Source of the DNA: Desulfobacteraceae bacterium
GTDB lineage: Bacteria > Desulfobacterota > Desulfobacteria > Desulfobacterales > Desulfosalsimonadaceae
DNA length: 11,869 nucleotides
Direction of reading: 5' to 3'
Assembly: GCA_027353395.1 (NCBI GenBank)
Contig: DAIEHU010000049.1
Location: 1 to 11,869, forward strand
Made by a program: the position numbers and the translations under genes. The notes beneath the pieces are model-generated. The model was not told the origin of the DNA, searched no databases, and worked only from the letters and a program-made list of their open reading frames with translations. Below are positions 1 to 7,875 of this stretch, piece by piece; position 1 is the stretch's first letter, and each line of letters opens with the position of its first letter.

Positions 1-299
1 AGTTGATTGCAATGGGAAATTTGTTGATAGAACATCCGGTTGCCACTCAGGCGGATTTGTCGGGTCTGATGAACCGGCTGGCGTCCCCGGAGGAGCAGCG
101 GCTCCTGGCGTCGCTGGCTATCAGTGATGACTGCTGGGATTACGAAACGTGCGGCAAGCTGCTTTGCCAGTTTATGAACAGCAGACAGCGTCGCCGGGGC
201 AGTCTGCTCCACCAGATAAAAGCAGCGGAAAAAAACAATGACGAGGTTTTGTTGTTTGAACTGTTAAGGCAAAAACAGGCGCAGCGGATCAATCGTTAG
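1..299 (+). CDS. dnaG: DNA primase DnaG, C-terminal end (5' partial)
   Basis: The reading frame enters from the left edge and ends at TAG 297-299, leaving about 99 residues. The fragment is a helical, charged tail: a stretch with SPEEQRLLASLA followed by a basic Arg-rich turn (RQRRR) and a helix ending in LLRQKQAQRINR. This resembles the C-terminal helicase-binding domain of bacterial primases, where the last helices contact DnaB. No catalytic TOPRIM or zinc motif lies in the window, so the call rests on this tail and on position: the gene sits 57 nt upstream of rpoD, the classic order of the macromolecular synthesis operon. The dnaG C-terminus is poorly conserved, so context carries much of the weight. 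Co-transcription with rpoD is likely, because the gap shows no terminator. Confidence 0.8.
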   Translation, partial: LIAMGNLLIEHPVATQADLSGLMNRLASPEEQRLLASLAISDDCWDYETCGKLLCQFMNSRQRRRGSLLHQIKAAEKNNDEVLLFELLRQKQAQRINR

Positions 300-341
300 C
301 TTTTTATAGTATTACAATCACGCTCATTACAGGGTAATTTC

Positions 342-347
342 AGGAGG
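342..347 (+). promoter_or_regulatory. Shine-Dalgarno of rpoD
   Basis: AGGAGG lies 9 nt upstream of ATG 357. It is a near-perfect ribosome binding site and fixes the rpoD start. Confidence 0.85.
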
Positions 348-356
348 CATGAATTT

Positions 357-2174
357 ATGGCAAAAAAGCCCACAAAGAAAAAAGGCGAACCCGAAGAGAT
401 TCAGGAGGACAGCGGGGAGATGATCCCGGACAATAATCATGAAAATGATATGGACAAATTGGTCACCAAGGGCAAAGAACAGGGCTATCTGACCCTTGAT
501 CAGATCAGCAAGGCGCTCCCTGATGAAATGATGACCCCGGATCAGATTGATGAAACCCTCATGTGGTTTGATGATCGCGACATTGAAGTGGTGGAGAAAA
601 AGAAAAAACTGACCGCCTCGGGGATAAAGGATGATGACGAATCCGATAAGATTTCGGATGCCGATGATGTGGATTCCCTGTCAACTTATGGGACGGTAAC
701 GGACCCGGTAAAAATGTACCTGCGCGAAATGGGCATGGTCACCCTGTTGTCCAGGGAGGGTGAAATCGTTATCGCCAAGAAGATTGAAGCCGGAGAGCAG
801 GAAGTGCTGCGGGCCATGCTCGAAACAACACTGGGTGTTGACAGTATCATCAATTTAGGAGATCAGATCGCCGCCGGAACCCTTCGTCCCAAACATGTGC
901 TGCGGGATATTGATGAAGGGGACACCATTGTGGATGAATCCATCCAGATTGAAAAATTTCTGGAAACGATTGACGCCATTAAACAAATCGATGAAGAAAA
1001 TCAGGATCTCAGGGAAAAATTGTTTGCGGACACAGAGGTGGACCCGGAAGAATTCCGCAGAATCAAGCGGTCCATCAGGCGTAGAAACCGGAAAATTTTT
1101 GAGCATTTTAAAGAGTGGCGGCTTGAAAGCAATGTGATCGACGGCATCGAGGAAATGATTCTTGAACAGGTGGAATGGTTTGACACCACCACCAAGGTAT
1201 TGTGCAAATGCGCCGCGATATTTGACGCCCCGGTAGCGGATGTCCGGGATCGCTTGGGGGTGAGTGACAAAAAATTTCTTGAATGGGCCTGCGCCTGCTG
1301 TCCGGCCCCGAAAAAGGAAATCCTTGATGTATTGAATGATCTGAAGGCGTTCAACGCTCAGATCAGAGAAAGAGAAGTGGAGCTAAAGGCCGACAGCCGG
1401 ACATTAAAAAGAGTCATCACCAGTATTGAAGACGGCCGTTTCATGGCGAAAACAGCCAAGAGCGAACTGGTGAAGGCCAATTTGCGCCTGGTGGTCAGCA
1501 TCGCCAAGAAATACACCAATCGCGGATTGCAGTTTCTGGATCTGATCCAGGAAGGCAATATCGGGCTTATGAAAGCGGTGGATAAGTTCGAATACCGCCG
1601 CGGTTATAAATTTTCCACCTATGCCACGTGGTGGATCCGGCAGGCCATCACCCGGGCCATCGCCGATCAGGCGAGAACCATCCGGATTCCCGTGCACATG
1701 ATCGAAACCATCAATAAACTTATCCGCACCTCCAGATATTTGGTCCAGGAACTCGGGCGTGAGCCGACCCCCGAGGAAATCGCCGATAAAATGGAAGTGC
1801 CGCTGGATAAAGTCAGAAAAGTGCTCAAAATCGCAAGGGAACCGATCTCTTTAGAGACGCCCATCGGTGAAGAGGATGACAGCCATCTGGGTGATTTTAT
1901 TGAGGACAAGACATTCATGCTGCCGTCTGATGCGGCCATTAGCATGAATCTTTCCGAGCAGACCCGAAAAGTGCTCGCCACGCTGACGCCCCGAGAGGAA
2001 AAGGTGCTGCGCATGCGGTTCGGGATCGGGGAAAAAGCTGACCACACCCTGGAGGAAGTAGGCAGCGATTTCGCCGTGACCCGGGAACGCATCCGGCAGA
2101 TTGAGGCCAAGGCCTTACGAAAATTGCGGCATCCCACCCGGAGCCGGAAACTAAAACATTTCATTGATTCATGA
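357..2174 (+). CDS. rpoD: RNA polymerase primary sigma factor RpoD (sigma-70)
   Basis: This is the housekeeping sigma factor, which directs RNA polymerase to -10/-35 promoters; it is 605 residues. A Lys-rich start and acidic region 1.1 occupy roughly residues 1-100. Region 1.2 begins near residue 117 (DPVKMYLREMG). A non-conserved insert of about 200 residues follows, as in group 1 sigma factors of Proteobacteria-like lineages. Regions 2.1-2.4 start near residue 368 (SELVKANLRLVVSIAKKY) and include the Trp-rich melting segment FSTYATWWIRQAITRAI. Region 3 follows, with GREPTPEEIA. Region 4 begins near residue 541 with TLTPREEKVLRMRFGIG; the region 4.2 helix-turn-helix contains VTRERIRQIEAKALRKLRHP. 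The protein ends in the usual KLKHFID. The length and complete regions indicate an intact gene. It follows dnaG and is followed by a tRNA with its own promoter. Confidence 0.98.
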   Translation: MAKKPTKKKGEPEEIQEDSGEMIPDNNHENDMDKLVTKGKEQGYLTLDQISKALPDEMMTPDQIDETLMWFDDRDIEVVEKKKKLTASGIKDDDESDKISDADDVDSLSTYGTVTDPVKMYLREMGMVTLLSREGEIVIAKKIEAGEQEVLRAMLETTLGVDSIINLGDQIAAGTLRPKHVLRDIDEGDTIVDESIQIEKFLETIDAIKQIDEENQDLREKLFADTEVDPEEFRRIKRSIRRRNRKIFEHFKEWRLESNVIDGIEEMILEQVEWFDTTTKVLCKCAAIFDAPVADVRDRLGVSDKKFLEWACACCPAPKKEILDVLNDLKAFNAQIREREVELKADSRTLKRVITSIEDGRFMAKTAKSELVKANLRLVVSIAKKYTNRGLQFLDLIQEGNIGLMKAVDKFEYRRGYKFSTYATWWIRQAITRAIADQARTIRIPVHMIETINKLIRTSRYLVQELGREPTPEEIADKMEVPLDKVRKVLKIAREPISLETPIGEEDDSHLGDFIEDKTFMLPSDAAISMNLSEQTRKVLATLTPREEKVLRMRFGIGEKADHTLEEVGSDFAVTRERIRQIEAKALRKLRHPTRSRKLKHFIDS

Positions 2175-2185
2175 CAATATAGCGC

Positions 2186-2213
2186 TTGACAAATTCATGA
2201 CAACCCATATAAA
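2186..2213 (+). promoter_or_regulatory. Sigma-70 promoter of the CAU tRNA
   Basis: A perfect TTGACA -35 (2186-2191) is separated by 16 nt from a TATAAA -10 (2208-2213). The predicted start near 2220 lies about 20 nt upstream of the tRNA 5' end, which suits a stable-RNA promoter with a short leader. It begins 11 nt after the rpoD stop, so the tRNA can be made independently of rpoD. Confidence 0.8.
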
Positions 2214-2241
2214 AATTTTGATTTACAAAAACCCTTATGAC

Positions 2242-2314
2242 GGGCCCATAGCTCAGCTGGAAGAGCCACCGGCTCATAACCGGTCGGTCCCTGGTTCGAA
2301 CCCAGGTGGGCCCA
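2242..2314 (+). tRNA. tRNA with CAU anticodon (elongator Met, or Ile2)
   Basis: A complete 73-nt cloverleaf can be folded by eye. The acceptor stem is GGGCCCA (2242-2248) with TGGGCCC (2307-2313) and discriminator A 2314. The D arm is GCTC/GAGC with an 8-nt loop containing GG. The anticodon stem is ACCGG/CCGGT around loop CTCATAA, giving anticodon CAT at 2275-2277. The T arm is CCTGG/CCAGG around TTCGAAC. The 3' CCA is not encoded and must be added by nucleotidyltransferase. A CAT anticodon is shared by initiator Met, elongator Met and Ile2 (where C34 becomes lysidine). Initiator is disfavoured because the first acceptor base pair is intact and the anticodon stem lacks the three consecutive G:C pairs. 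Elongator Met is the default; the C4-G69 and C5-G68 pairs leave Ile2 open. Confidence 0.95.
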
Positions 2315-2387
2315 TTCACTATCGATGATCTATTTTAATCAACATATCATCCTGAATCGTAATCAATGCGGATCAACAGGGATTTCA

Positions 2388-2419
2388 GGCGTGGAGGCAT
2401 GGCACTCCGCGCCTTTTTT
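2388..2419 (+). terminator. Rho-independent terminator after the tRNA
   Basis: A 9-bp stem, GGCGTGGAG (2388-2396) with CTCCGCGCC (2405-2413) including one G-U pair, encloses an 8-nt loop and is followed by six T residues (2414-2419). It closes the rpoD/tRNA unit about 75 nt after the tRNA and sits 42 nt upstream of the next gene. Confidence 0.85.
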
Positions 2420-2461
2420 ATGCGCGCAGGTTGAAGAAATTGAGGATATAGGGCCGCTTTA

Positions 2462-3277
2462 ATGACAGCCGTCAACGATATTATTGACATGATGGAATCC
2501 CTGGCTCCCCAGCGTCTGGCCGAATCCTGGGATAATTCCGGCTTGCAGTGCGGTGACCGGACTTGGCCGGTCAAGCGCATTGTGGTGGCTCTGGACCCAA
2601 GCGTTTCCGTTGTCAAGGCCGCATGTGAAAGAAAAGCGGATTTGCTCATCACCCATCATCCGCTGATTTTCCGCGCCATCAAAAATATCATTTTAGATTC
2701 GCCAGTGGGTGAAATTATTGATTTGTCCGTTCGCAACCGGCTGGCGATTTTTTCCGCTCATACCAATCTGGATATTGTCAACGGCGGGTTAAACGATCTT
2801 TTTGCGCAAAAATTGGGGCTCCGAAATTGCCGTTTTCTGGAGCCGCCCACCGAAACCCACGATGACATGGTCATTCAGCACGGGCTGGGCCGTGTCGGCG
2901 AATTGGCGTCTCCCGTGAATCTGGGTGTTTTAGCCGAGATGATCAAAACAACTTTTGGTCTGGCTGTCCTGAAGGTTTCCGGTTCGCTGTTGATGCCGGT
3001 CAAAAAAATCGCCGTATGCACGGGTAGCGGTTCAGGCCTGATGAAACAGTTTTTATCTACCGATGCGGAAGTTTATGTCAGCGGGGATTTAAAATTCCAC
3101 GATGCAAAAGACGCTGAAACCCATCATCGCGTGTTAATTGATGTGGGACATTTCGCATCCGAACAATTGATGATTGCCCTGATCGCCGGACAACTCGCGG
3201 ACCGGATCGAGGCGGAGGGACTGGATGTGACAGTGGAAGCACTGGGAATTGAGGCGGATCCGTTTCAATATGTTTGA
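2462..3277 (+). CDS. Nif3-like dinuclear metal centre protein (YbgI/YqfO family)
   Basis: This is a 271-residue member of the Nif3/GTP cyclohydrolase I type 2-like family, cytoplasmic proteins forming hexameric toroids with a two-metal site per subunit. The exact cellular role of the family is unsettled. The metal ligands are visible and spaced as in E. coli YbgI: the His pair in THHP (H65, H66), AHTNLD (H100, D104), and DVGHFASE (D227, H230, E234). The GDLKFHDA motif precedes the last group. The length fits the short YbgI-type form, without the PII-like insert of YqfO. ATG 2462 is preceded by AGGG at 2450-2453, a modest Shine-Dalgarno. No clear promoter separates it from the terminator upstream, so its transcription start is unclear; read-through is possible. 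The next gene, a zinc-ribbon protein, starts 66 nt downstream and is probably a functional partner. Confidence 0.93.
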   Translation: MTAVNDIIDMMESLAPQRLAESWDNSGLQCGDRTWPVKRIVVALDPSVSVVKAACERKADLLITHHPLIFRAIKNIILDSPVGEIIDLSVRNRLAIFSAHTNLDIVNGGLNDLFAQKLGLRNCRFLEPPTETHDDMVIQHGLGRVGELASPVNLGVLAEMIKTTFGLAVLKVSGSLLMPVKKIAVCTGSGSGLMKQFLSTDAEVYVSGDLKFHDAKDAETHHRVLIDVGHFASEQLMIALIAGQLADRIEAEGLDVTVEALGIEADPFQYV

Positions 3278-3308
3278 GTCTAAGTTTCACGGTTTTTGAT
3301 GGATGACA

Positions 3309-3314
3309 TATAAT
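3309..3314 (+). promoter_or_regulatory. Possible -10 element upstream of the zinc-ribbon gene
   Basis: A perfect TATAAT hexamer sits in the AT-rich gap 30 nt before ATG 3344. No good -35 is found 16-18 nt upstream (TTTCAC at 3285-3290 is the best, and poor), so the promoter call is weak. Confidence 0.3.
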
Positions 3315-3343
3315 AAAATAATTCGATAGCATTGGATGTAACG

Positions 3344-4060
3344 ATGACAAAAATTCCAAAAGAACAGATTGCCCTGCTGATTGAATTGCAGGTCAAAGAG
3401 TCGGCGGCGGCCAGAATTCAATCAACGCTGAATGCGCTGCCGGTGAAAATTTCTGAAATCGCCGTTGTGTTAAATACATTTGAAGCGGCGATTGAAGCGC
3501 AAAAAGAGCATCTTGCGGATTTGAAAAAGACCTACCGCTCCTTTGACACCGATATCCGGGCCAATCATGAACGCGTCAAAAAGCGGGAAGAACAGCTCCG
3601 GTCCTGCACAACCAATAAGGAATACCAAGCCATACTCAAGGAAATCGAGGAAATTAAAAAAGCCAGTTCGCGCATGGAGGATGACACCATCGCCTGCCTG
3701 GAAAAAATTGATGCGGCGGATAAGGCGGTCAAGGAAAAGGAAAGGGAATATACCGATGAGGCCGAAGCGGTTGCCCGGCAAACAGCGGAACTGGAAGCCG
3801 CCGCCAATATGCAGCGGCAGTCTCTGGATGAAATATTGTCTGTGCGGGACAGCCTTGTGGAAAAAATTCAACCACCGCTTTTCAAGGACTATGAATTTAT
3901 CAAGTCCCAAGCCAGAGGCATCGCCATCGTTGAGGTGAAAGAATGCATCTGTTCCGGCTGTCATATGAATATTCCGCCGCAAATGTATAACGAACTTCAC
4001 CGGGGTGATGAATTAAGGATGTGTCCCCATTGCCATCGGATGCTTTATGTTACACAGTAA
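3344..4060 (+). CDS. Coiled-coil C4-type zinc-ribbon protein (FlgZ/CdsZ-like family)
   Basis: This is a 238-residue protein of the coiled-coil plus C-terminal zinc-ribbon family, which includes Helicobacter HP0958 (FlgZ) and Chlamydia CdsZ. Residues about 25-180 are strongly charged Glu/Lys/Ala heptad-like sequence, predicted as long antiparallel helices. The ribbon has four cysteines, C203-x2-C206 and C227-x2-C230, with an extra Cys at 201. The motif CSGCHMNIPPQ ends in the CPHCHRMLYV knuckle. Known members act as adaptors for protein or nucleic acid (sigma-54 or mRNA binding in Helicobacter, chaperone binding in Chlamydia); in this lineage the partner is unknown. The frame is open from TTG 3332, but ATG 3344 (MTKIPKEQ) is the likelier start; neither has a strong Shine-Dalgarno. 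It lies between the Nif3 gene and rnpB, and ends about 20 nt before the RNase P RNA. Confidence 0.88.
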   Translation: MTKIPKEQIALLIELQVKESAAARIQSTLNALPVKISEIAVVLNTFEAAIEAQKEHLADLKKTYRSFDTDIRANHERVKKREEQLRSCTTNKEYQAILKEIEEIKKASSRMEDDTIACLEKIDAADKAVKEKEREYTDEAEAVARQTAELEAAANMQRQSLDEILSVRDSLVEKIQPPLFKDYEFIKSQARGIAIVEVKECICSGCHMNIPPQMYNELHRGDELRMCPHCHRMLYVTQ

Positions 4061-4080
4061 GGGCGTTGAAGAGGTTATAA

Positions 4081-4469
<389 letters not shown>

Positions 4470-4483
<14 letters not shown>

Positions 4484-4499
4484 TATTTTTATATTTTTT
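4470..4499 (+). terminator. Probable 3' end/terminator of rnpB
   Basis: The 3' strand of helix P1 runs directly into TTTTTATTTTTATATTTTTT (4480-4499). The P1 helix is long-range rather than a local hairpin, so this is a plausible but atypical intrinsic terminator. Confidence 0.5.
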
Positions 4500-4539
4500 C
4501 AAATTTATTTAAGACTTTAAATTTTTTGGGAATATGAAC

Positions 4540-5298
4540 ATGCTCACAATTGAAGACCTGTCAGTGGAAGTTGGCGGTAAACCCATATTGAACCATATCA
4601 ATATGGAAATCCCCGACGGCGAGACCCATATTCTGTTCGGCCCCAACGGGTCTGGTAAAACCTCCCTCATGATGACGATTATTGGATTTTCCGGTTATAC
4701 CGTCACCAGCGGGAAAATCATCTTTAAGGGCGAAGACATTACCCGTATGCCCATTTATGAGCGCTCGCGTTTAGGAATAGGCGTTTCTTTCCAGCGTCCG
4801 CCCACCATCAATGGATTGAAAATCCGTGACATGGTGGCCCTGTGCGCCCGGAAGAAATCCGCCGATGTGGATGGGCTTGCGGCGATGCTCAATTTTACGT
4901 CATTTTTGGACCGGGATGTGAATCAGCACTTTTCCGGCGGCGAGATCAAACGCTCGGAACTCCTCCAACTGCTGGCTCAGGAGCCGGATCTGGCGCTCCT
5001 GGACGAGCCGGAATCCGGCGTTGACCTGGAAAATATTGTGCTGCTGGGGGATATGGTCAATACGTTACTGGAACAAGGCGTCAAATATCCGAAAGACATT
5101 CAGGAACATGCGCACCGGAAAACAAAAATCAAGTCCGCGCTGGTCATTACCCATACCGGTCATATTCTTGACTATATTAGCGCCGACAAGGGCCAGGTGC
5201 TGTATAACGGGCATTTGTGCTGTTCCAGAAACGCCAGGGAAATTTTAAAATGGATCCGGGAGTATGGGTATGAGGAGTGTGTGCGATGCGCGATGTAG
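4540..5298 (+). CDS. smsC: SufC-like Fe-S assembly ATPase (SmsC)
   Basis: This is the cytoplasmic ABC-type ATPase of a SUF-like Fe-S cluster machine, whose ATP hydrolysis drives conformational change in the scaffold. It is 252 residues from ATG 4540. An ATG at 4534 is also in frame, but GGG at 4528-4530 is better spaced (9 nt) for 4540, and MLTIEDLSVEVGGKPIL matches typical SufC starts. Walker A is GPNGSGKT (residues 34-41). The Q-loop region reads VSFQRPPTI, as in SufC rather than in transporter ATPases. The signature is FSGGEIKRSE (131 onward), Walker B is LALLDEPES (D155, E156), and the H-loop is VITHTGHIL (H205). No membrane permease gene is adjacent. The start of smsB lies inside its 3' end (13-nt overlap), implying translational coupling. 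With only one scaffold gene and no SufS/SufU beside it, this matches the two-gene SMS (SUF-like minimal) type. Confidence 0.9.
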   Translation: MLTIEDLSVEVGGKPILNHINMEIPDGETHILFGPNGSGKTSLMMTIIGFSGYTVTSGKIIFKGEDITRMPIYERSRLGIGVSFQRPPTINGLKIRDMVALCARKKSADVDGLAAMLNFTSFLDRDVNQHFSGGEIKRSELLQLLAQEPDLALLDEPESGVDLENIVLLGDMVNTLLEQGVKYPKDIQEHAHRKTKIKSALVITHTGHILDYISADKGQVLYNGHLCCSRNAREILKWIREYGYEECVRCAM

Positions 5299-6467
5299 AT
5301 GCTAAAAATAAACTGGATATCGATCTGAAAGCTTATGAGACTAAAGCCCCGGCCCATGAATATGTTTCGGATTTATCCCGGGTTGAATCCCTTGATTCAA
5401 ACCAGTGGCTCAACGTGGGGGTGGATACCACTGAAGCCGACCGTGCCGGAACCTTTATCCAAAAAGACTGTTCCGTGATTCATTCCAGATCCCAGAATCC
5501 GGATGTCGAGGTCATGAGCATCGCGGACGCCTTAAAAAAGCATGATTGGCTTTCCTCTTATTTGTGGAAATATATTTCTCCGGAAAAAGACCAGTTTACC
5601 ACTGCCGCAAAAAATCAGCCCATTCAGGGCTATTTTATCCGGTCAATGCCCGGCGTCACCATACAGCAGCCGGTCCAGTCCTGTCTTTATATCGCCAGGG
5701 AAGGTTTCGCCCAGAATGTTCACAATGTGGTGATCGCGGAAGAGAATTCGACGCTGCATATTATTACCGGATGTTCCACATCGCCGCATCTGTTAACCGG
5801 GCTTCATGTGGGGGTTTCGGAAATTTATGTCAAAAAGGGCGCCACCCTTCATTTTACGATGATTCATGATTGGGGGGAACAGATTAACGTGCGGCCCAGA
5901 ACCGCCATCCATGTGGAAGAGGGCGGCGTGATTGTTTCCAATTATATTTCCCTGCGTCCGGTTGGCTCTCTGCAAATGTCGCCGGTGACCTATCTGAACG
6001 GTCCGGATGCCATCGCCCGGTTTAACAGCATTCTGGTGGCTGCGGAAGGCTGCTATCTGGATGTGGGCTCCACTGTCCATTTAAACGCGCCCGGAACAAA
6101 AGCGGAAATCATTTCCAGGGCCATTACAGTAGGTGGCGCTATCATCGCCCGCGGCGAAATGATCGGCAGCGTTGCCGGATGCAAAGGGCATCTGGAATGC
6201 AAGGGTTTGATATTGAAAGAAGGATTGATGCATGCCATTCCGGAGCTTCGCGGGCTTGTGCCGGGGGTGGAAATGTCCCATGAAGCGGCTGTGGGGAAAA
6301 TCGACCAGAGGGAAATTGAATACCTCATGGCGCGCGGGCTGGATGAAGAAGAGGCGGTGTCAACGATTGTCCGGGGATTTTTGAATGTCGATATCGAAGG
6401 GCTGCCAGCAAGGCTCGCTGTTGAGATTGACCGGGCGGTGACGCAAACGCAGAAAGACATGATGTAG
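5286..6467 (+). CDS. smsB: SufB/SufD-family Fe-S scaffold (SmsB)
   Basis: This is the scaffold partner of the SufC-like ATPase, 393 residues, in the SufBD family with a beta-helix core. The core repeats run from about residue 130 to 330. The C-terminal family signature is clear: MSHEAAVGKIDQREIEYLMA, then RGLDEEEAVSTIVRGFLN. Two residues stand out. C305 in HLECKGLIL aligns by eye with the functional Cys of SufB, and H332 in SHEAAVGK aligns with the His of SufD, so one homodimerising protein may provide both. C299 lies nearby. ATG 5286 is chosen because GAGGAG (5272-5277) lies 8 nt upstream; an in-frame GTG at 5277 overlaps that site. It overlaps smsC by 13 nt and is followed after 8 nt by an HPr-domain gene, so the three are probably one operon. 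Confidence 0.9.
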   Translation: MRDVDAKNKLDIDLKAYETKAPAHEYVSDLSRVESLDSNQWLNVGVDTTEADRAGTFIQKDCSVIHSRSQNPDVEVMSIADALKKHDWLSSYLWKYISPEKDQFTTAAKNQPIQGYFIRSMPGVTIQQPVQSCLYIAREGFAQNVHNVVIAEENSTLHIITGCSTSPHLLTGLHVGVSEIYVKKGATLHFTMIHDWGEQINVRPRTAIHVEEGGVIVSNYISLRPVGSLQMSPVTYLNGPDAIARFNSILVAAEGCYLDVGSTVHLNAPGTKAEIISRAITVGGAIIARGEMIGSVAGCKGHLECKGLILKEGLMHAIPELRGLVPGVEMSHEAAVGKIDQREIEYLMARGLDEEEAVSTIVRGFLNVDIEGLPARLAVEIDRAVTQTQKDMM

Positions 6468-6475
6468 GTTTCCAT

Positions 6476-7795
6476 ATGACGCGCGATCACCAAAGCATTA
6501 TTCCGGGAAATGATTCATTTATCGAGAAAGCGCGGTTTTTTTCCCATGAATATCTCAGGTGTTTTTTGTACATCAACGGGTGTGATTCGCCGGATCAGGT
6601 ATTCACGAAAAGCCTGTATTCCAAGCTCATCACCACATCGCACCTTCTGGAGGATTTTCTTGATTTTCACGGGGCCAAGAACAACTCCAACTGGTATTTT
6701 TACCGGGAGATGGCGGCAGCTGTCCGGCATATCAGCCTGGGGGGATATGCCCAGAAGCATATCAACAACCGGCTCAAATTTTATGATATTGATAATGATG
6801 AGGATTTTCGCCAGAACGGCCTTGTGACCCTTGATTTCATGACCACGTCTCTGATGAAACTGGCCCCGGTCATCATTGATGAGGCCAAACGTCTGGGCGT
6901 CAAGCTGCCGGACAAGGGGTACAAGGCTCAGCATTTTCCGAAAATCACCTCTGGCGACATGCTGGATCATGATTTTGAGGATGAACAAAGAAGCCAATAC
7001 AATAAATATGTGGTTCGCGTCGCCAATGATTTTCTTTCCCTGGCCAGCGATTTTGACGCCTTTGAATTTGTGGATGTCTATGATCAGGTGGGGCTCAAAG
7101 AGCTGGTGCCGGACCGGGTCAATGAGGTGGAAATCCGGCGTTTTGAAATGCGGGTCCACAATCTGCAATCATCGTTTGATTCGTATGTGATCCAGGGCGG
7201 TTTTTTTTCCGGTGATCAGTATTTAAGGCGATTCCGTTCCTATTTTTCGGTTATTTATCATCTGTTGCAGGTCATGGGCCGCTTGCTGCATTTTTATGAG
7301 CGCCACCTGATTGATATCGGATATAAATATATCTACGCACAGGCCAGGGAAAAACTCTCCGGACTCGTTAATCCAGATGTGCTGCTGGACTGCACCATTA
7401 ATTACGGTTTGTATTATGTGAACCAGTTTTTTTCTTACGGCAAGGAAATCGCCAGGGAGATATTAAAAGACAATATTGAACGCACATCCATTACCGTGGG
7501 CATTCCCAAAGACATGGGGTTCCATTGCCGCCCCAGTCTCATGGTGGCCAAGATTGTCCAGAATTACGGTGGCGAAGTCAAAATGATCGCCGGCGGGGGC
7601 GAGTTTGACGCCAGCAGTGTGCTGGATATTCAATGGGCCGGTGGAAAAATTCAAAAAGAGAATATCGAACAGGTGACCTTTGTAGGGGACGCGCGGGCCT
7701 TGAAAGACATTGAAACCCTTGCGGGCGTCAATTACGGTGAAGACCGGATGGGCAAGGGTATTCCATTGCCGAAAAGCCTCCAATATCTTCGGTAG
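6476..7795 (+). CDS. Large protein with C-terminal HPr-like phosphocarrier domain
   Basis: This 439-residue protein has about 340 residues of unrecognised, largely helical sequence, rich in Phe/Tyr/His/Asp, followed by an HPr-like domain (about 341-430). The HPr signature is GFHCRPSLMVAKIVQNYGG, with H350 at the place of the phospho-accepting His15 of HPr and the Arg two residues on. The second HPr motif reads EFDASSVLDIQ, with S380/S381 near the place of the regulatory Ser46. It therefore may accept phosphate from a PTS-like enzyme I or a kinase, but no such gene is present here. No signal peptide or membrane helix is evident. ATG 6476 follows the smsB stop by 8 nt with only a weak AGG upstream, so translation is probably coupled. 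The link with Fe-S assembly is contextual only. The N-terminal region has no function I can name. Confidence 0.75.
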   Translation: MTRDHQSIIPGNDSFIEKARFFSHEYLRCFLYINGCDSPDQVFTKSLYSKLITTSHLLEDFLDFHGAKNNSNWYFYREMAAAVRHISLGGYAQKHINNRLKFYDIDNDEDFRQNGLVTLDFMTTSLMKLAPVIIDEAKRLGVKLPDKGYKAQHFPKITSGDMLDHDFEDEQRSQYNKYVVRVANDFLSLASDFDAFEFVDVYDQVGLKELVPDRVNEVEIRRFEMRVHNLQSSFDSYVIQGGFFSGDQYLRRFRSYFSVIYHLLQVMGRLLHFYERHLIDIGYKYIYAQAREKLSGLVNPDVLLDCTINYGLYYVNQFFSYGKEIAREILKDNIERTSITVGIPKDMGFHCRPSLMVAKIVQNYGGEVKMIAGGGEFDASSVLDIQWAGGKIQKENIEQVTFVGDARALKDIETLAGVNYGEDRMGKGIPLPKSLQYLR

Positions 7796-7816
7796 CCCTA
7801 TGTTCTTGCTTCCTGC

Positions 7817-7851
7817 CTCACCAGGGGCGGGGCCGATGCGGCCTGTGTGAG
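7817..7851 (+). other. Imperfect hairpin in the gap before ispD
   Basis: CTCAC (7817-7821) pairs with GTGAG (7847-7851) around an inner GGCC/GGCC (7831-7834 with 7840-7843). No T-run follows, so it is not an obvious intrinsic terminator. It could be a leader structure for ispD or a 3' structure for the HPr-domain gene. The 80-nt gap shows no convincing promoter. Confidence 0.35.
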
Positions 7852-7875
7852 ATATTCCCGTTGTTGAAAGGATAT

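Noticed and set aside
1667..2164. Minus-strand open frame inside rpoD
   Set aside because: It mirrors the conserved region 2-4 coding sequence of rpoD; the Ser/Arg-rich composition is typical of an antisense shadow.
2400..2414. TGGCAC-like -24 element of a sigma-54 promoter
   Set aside because: It lies inside the loop and stem of the terminator after the tRNA and has no TTGC -12 element at the right distance.
5277..5285. GTG 5277 as start of the SufBD-family gene
   Set aside because: It overlaps the GAGGAG ribosome binding site that is correctly spaced for ATG 5286.
6515..7168. Long minus-strand open frame of about 217 codons
   Set aside because: It is antisense to the HPr-domain gene, has no ribosome binding site or recognisable domain, and the + strand frame is well supported.
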